From Actinomycetes bacterium (GTDB lineage Bacteria; Actinomycetota; Actinomycetes; Actinomycetales; Actinomycetaceae): a stretch of DNA of 19,325 bases. The first letter of the stretch is position 1. Each line of letters starts with the position of its first letter. Below, piece by piece: positions 18,609-19,325 of this stretch. The position numbers and the translations under genes are program-made. The DNA lies in assembly GCA_023387755.1 (NCBI GenBank), contig JAEWHO010000054.1, forward strand, positions 1-19,325, read 5' to 3'. Below the pieces are notes generated by a model, which saw nothing but the letters and a program-made list of their open reading frames with translations, was not told the origin of the DNA and did not search any database.

Positions 18609-19325
18609 TACGCCTCCTCATCGGCGCGCTCTGCCACCTGTTGTGGGGCCGCCTGCGCATCCGCTGGTGGCTCCTGCGATCCCGGTGCTGCTGCACCGTC
18701 CGATTCGGCGTCCTGCTCGGGCGCGGTTTCGTCCGCGCCCACGTCGTCGGCGTCATCGTCTTCTTTATTGAGGGTAATCGCAATAATACGGTCACCGTCA
18801 TCCGGTTTAGCGAAAGTGACGCCCTGGGTATTACGCCCGGTGAGATTCACTTCCGCCACGCCGGTACGAACAATCTTGCCTCGCTCCATAATGACCAAGA
18901 CTTCGTCCGTATCGTACGTTACTAATGCTCCCACTAAATCGCCGCGTTCTTCCACCAGATTCGCGACCTTAATCCCCAGCCCACCGCGGCCTTGGACGCG
19001 GTATTCAGCCAGGCGGGTGCGTTTAGCGAAGCCCCCTTCGGTGACCACAAACAGGTCCGCATCATCGACGACGACGTCCATCGTCAACAGCTCGTCCCCG
19101 TCCCGGAACTTCATGCCCCGCACGCCAGAGGTTGCCCGGCCCATCGGGCGCAAGGCGTCATCATTGGCATTGAATCGCAGCGACTGCCCCTTGCGGGACA
19201 CCAGGATGAGATCATCCCCGGCGCATGCCAGGCGCGCCGAGACCAGCTGATCGGCTTCGCCGTCGTCATCCTCCCGCAAGCGGATGGCAATAATCCCGCC
19301 GCTGCGGTTGGAATCATACTCAGAC
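18608..19325 (-). CDS. gyrA: DNA gyrase subunit A, C-terminal part (partial)
   Basis: Only the last 238 residues are in the window; the gene continues past 19325. The visible part starts SEYDSNRSGGIIAIRL and runs through blades of the C-terminal beta-pinwheel that wraps DNA, with motifs LRPMGRATSGVRGMKF, VTEGGFAKRTRLAEYRVQGR and VNLTGRNTQGVTF. Gyrase introduces negative supercoils and is the quinolone target, but the resistance region and active Tyr lie outside. The last 52 residues form a highly acidic, Ala/Pro/Gln-rich tail, ending ERADEEA. The minus-strand orientation shows that dnaA/oriC should be to the right. The DUF3566 gene starts in the stop codon. Confidence 0.97.
   Translation of the reverse strand, partial: SEYDSNRSGGIIAIRLREDDDGEADQLVSARLACAGDDLILVSRKGQSLRFNANDDALRPMGRATSGVRGMKFRDGDELLTMDVVVDDADLFVVTEGGFAKRTRLAEYRVQGRGGLGIKVANLVEERGDLVGALVTYDTDEVLVIMERGKIVRTGVAEVNLTGRNTQGVTFAKPDDGDRIIAITLNKEDDDADDVGADETAPEQDAESDGAAAPGSQEPPADAQAAPQQVAERADEEA

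Noticed and set aside
18369..19250. Long plus-strand frame opposite gyrA and the DUF3566 gene
   Set aside because: It runs antisense to two well-supported genes and is Ser/Arg-rich low-complexity sequence.
1..19325. Insertion sequences, integrase, attachment sites or prophage genes
   Set aside because: No transposase, integrase or tRNA-flanking direct repeat was seen; the window is conserved core chromosome.

Overview
The window is a stretch of high-GC Actinobacterial chromosome close to the replication origin. The order gyrA - DUF3566 - tRNA-Ile - tRNA-Ala - ppiA - crgA - DUF881 - trpG - pknB - pknA - pbpA - rodA - pstP - fhaB - fhaA - tRNA-Leu matches the conserved dnaA-proximal order known from Mycobacterium and Streptomyces. 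A class E sortase, a rhomboid next to ppiA and compact versions of FhaA and PknA suggest an Actinomycetales/Actinomycetaceae-like organism rather than a mycobacterium. That placement is an inference from protein style, not from a database match. gyrA runs off the right edge on the minus strand, so dnaA/oriC should lie further right and the fork should move right to left here.

Left part (1-8732): a tRNA-Leu(CAG) on the minus strand, then a 385-base gene-free stretch with the tRNA promoter and a palindromic upstream region for fhaA. The plus-strand operon fhaA-fhaB-pstP-rodA-pbpA-pknA-pknB follows, mostly with overlapping stop/start codons. It encodes two Ser/Thr kinases, their phosphatase, two FHA phospho-readers and the SEDS/class B PBP pair, so it controls peptidoglycan growth by phosphorylation. 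A perfect 12-bp hairpin closes it.

Middle (8769-12306): a minus-strand run of DUF881, class E sortase, a 53-aa membrane protein that is easily overlooked, and a trpG-like glutamine amidotransferase. It is divergent from crgA-yaaA on the plus strand.

Right of that (12382-15869), on the minus strand: a two-gene ABC transporter (MacB/LolD-type ATPase and FtsX-like permease), a gene-free segment of about 260 bases with a DnaA-box cluster and an AT-rich inverted repeat, a zinc-ribbon rhomboid protease, and the cyclophilin ppiA. A plus-strand Lys/Ala/Pro-rich membrane protein of unknown function (16053-17120) is divergent from ppiA.

Right end (17208-19325), minus strand: gyrA 3' end, DUF3566 membrane protein, terminator, then tRNA-Ile, a 50-aa DLW-39-type protein and tRNA-Ala in what looks like one mixed tRNA/mRNA transcript, ended by a hairpin with a T-tract.

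Most of this is conserved core genome. The items most worth a second look are the DnaA-box cluster away from the expected oriC, a PknA with a roughly 50-residue insert in its kinase domain and no membrane anchor, a PknB activation loop apparently lacking one of two autophosphorylation threonines, and a shared Gly-Tyr-x-Leu-Trp/Asp-x-Trp module linking the 50-aa protein and the 355-aa protein that flank tRNA-Ala.
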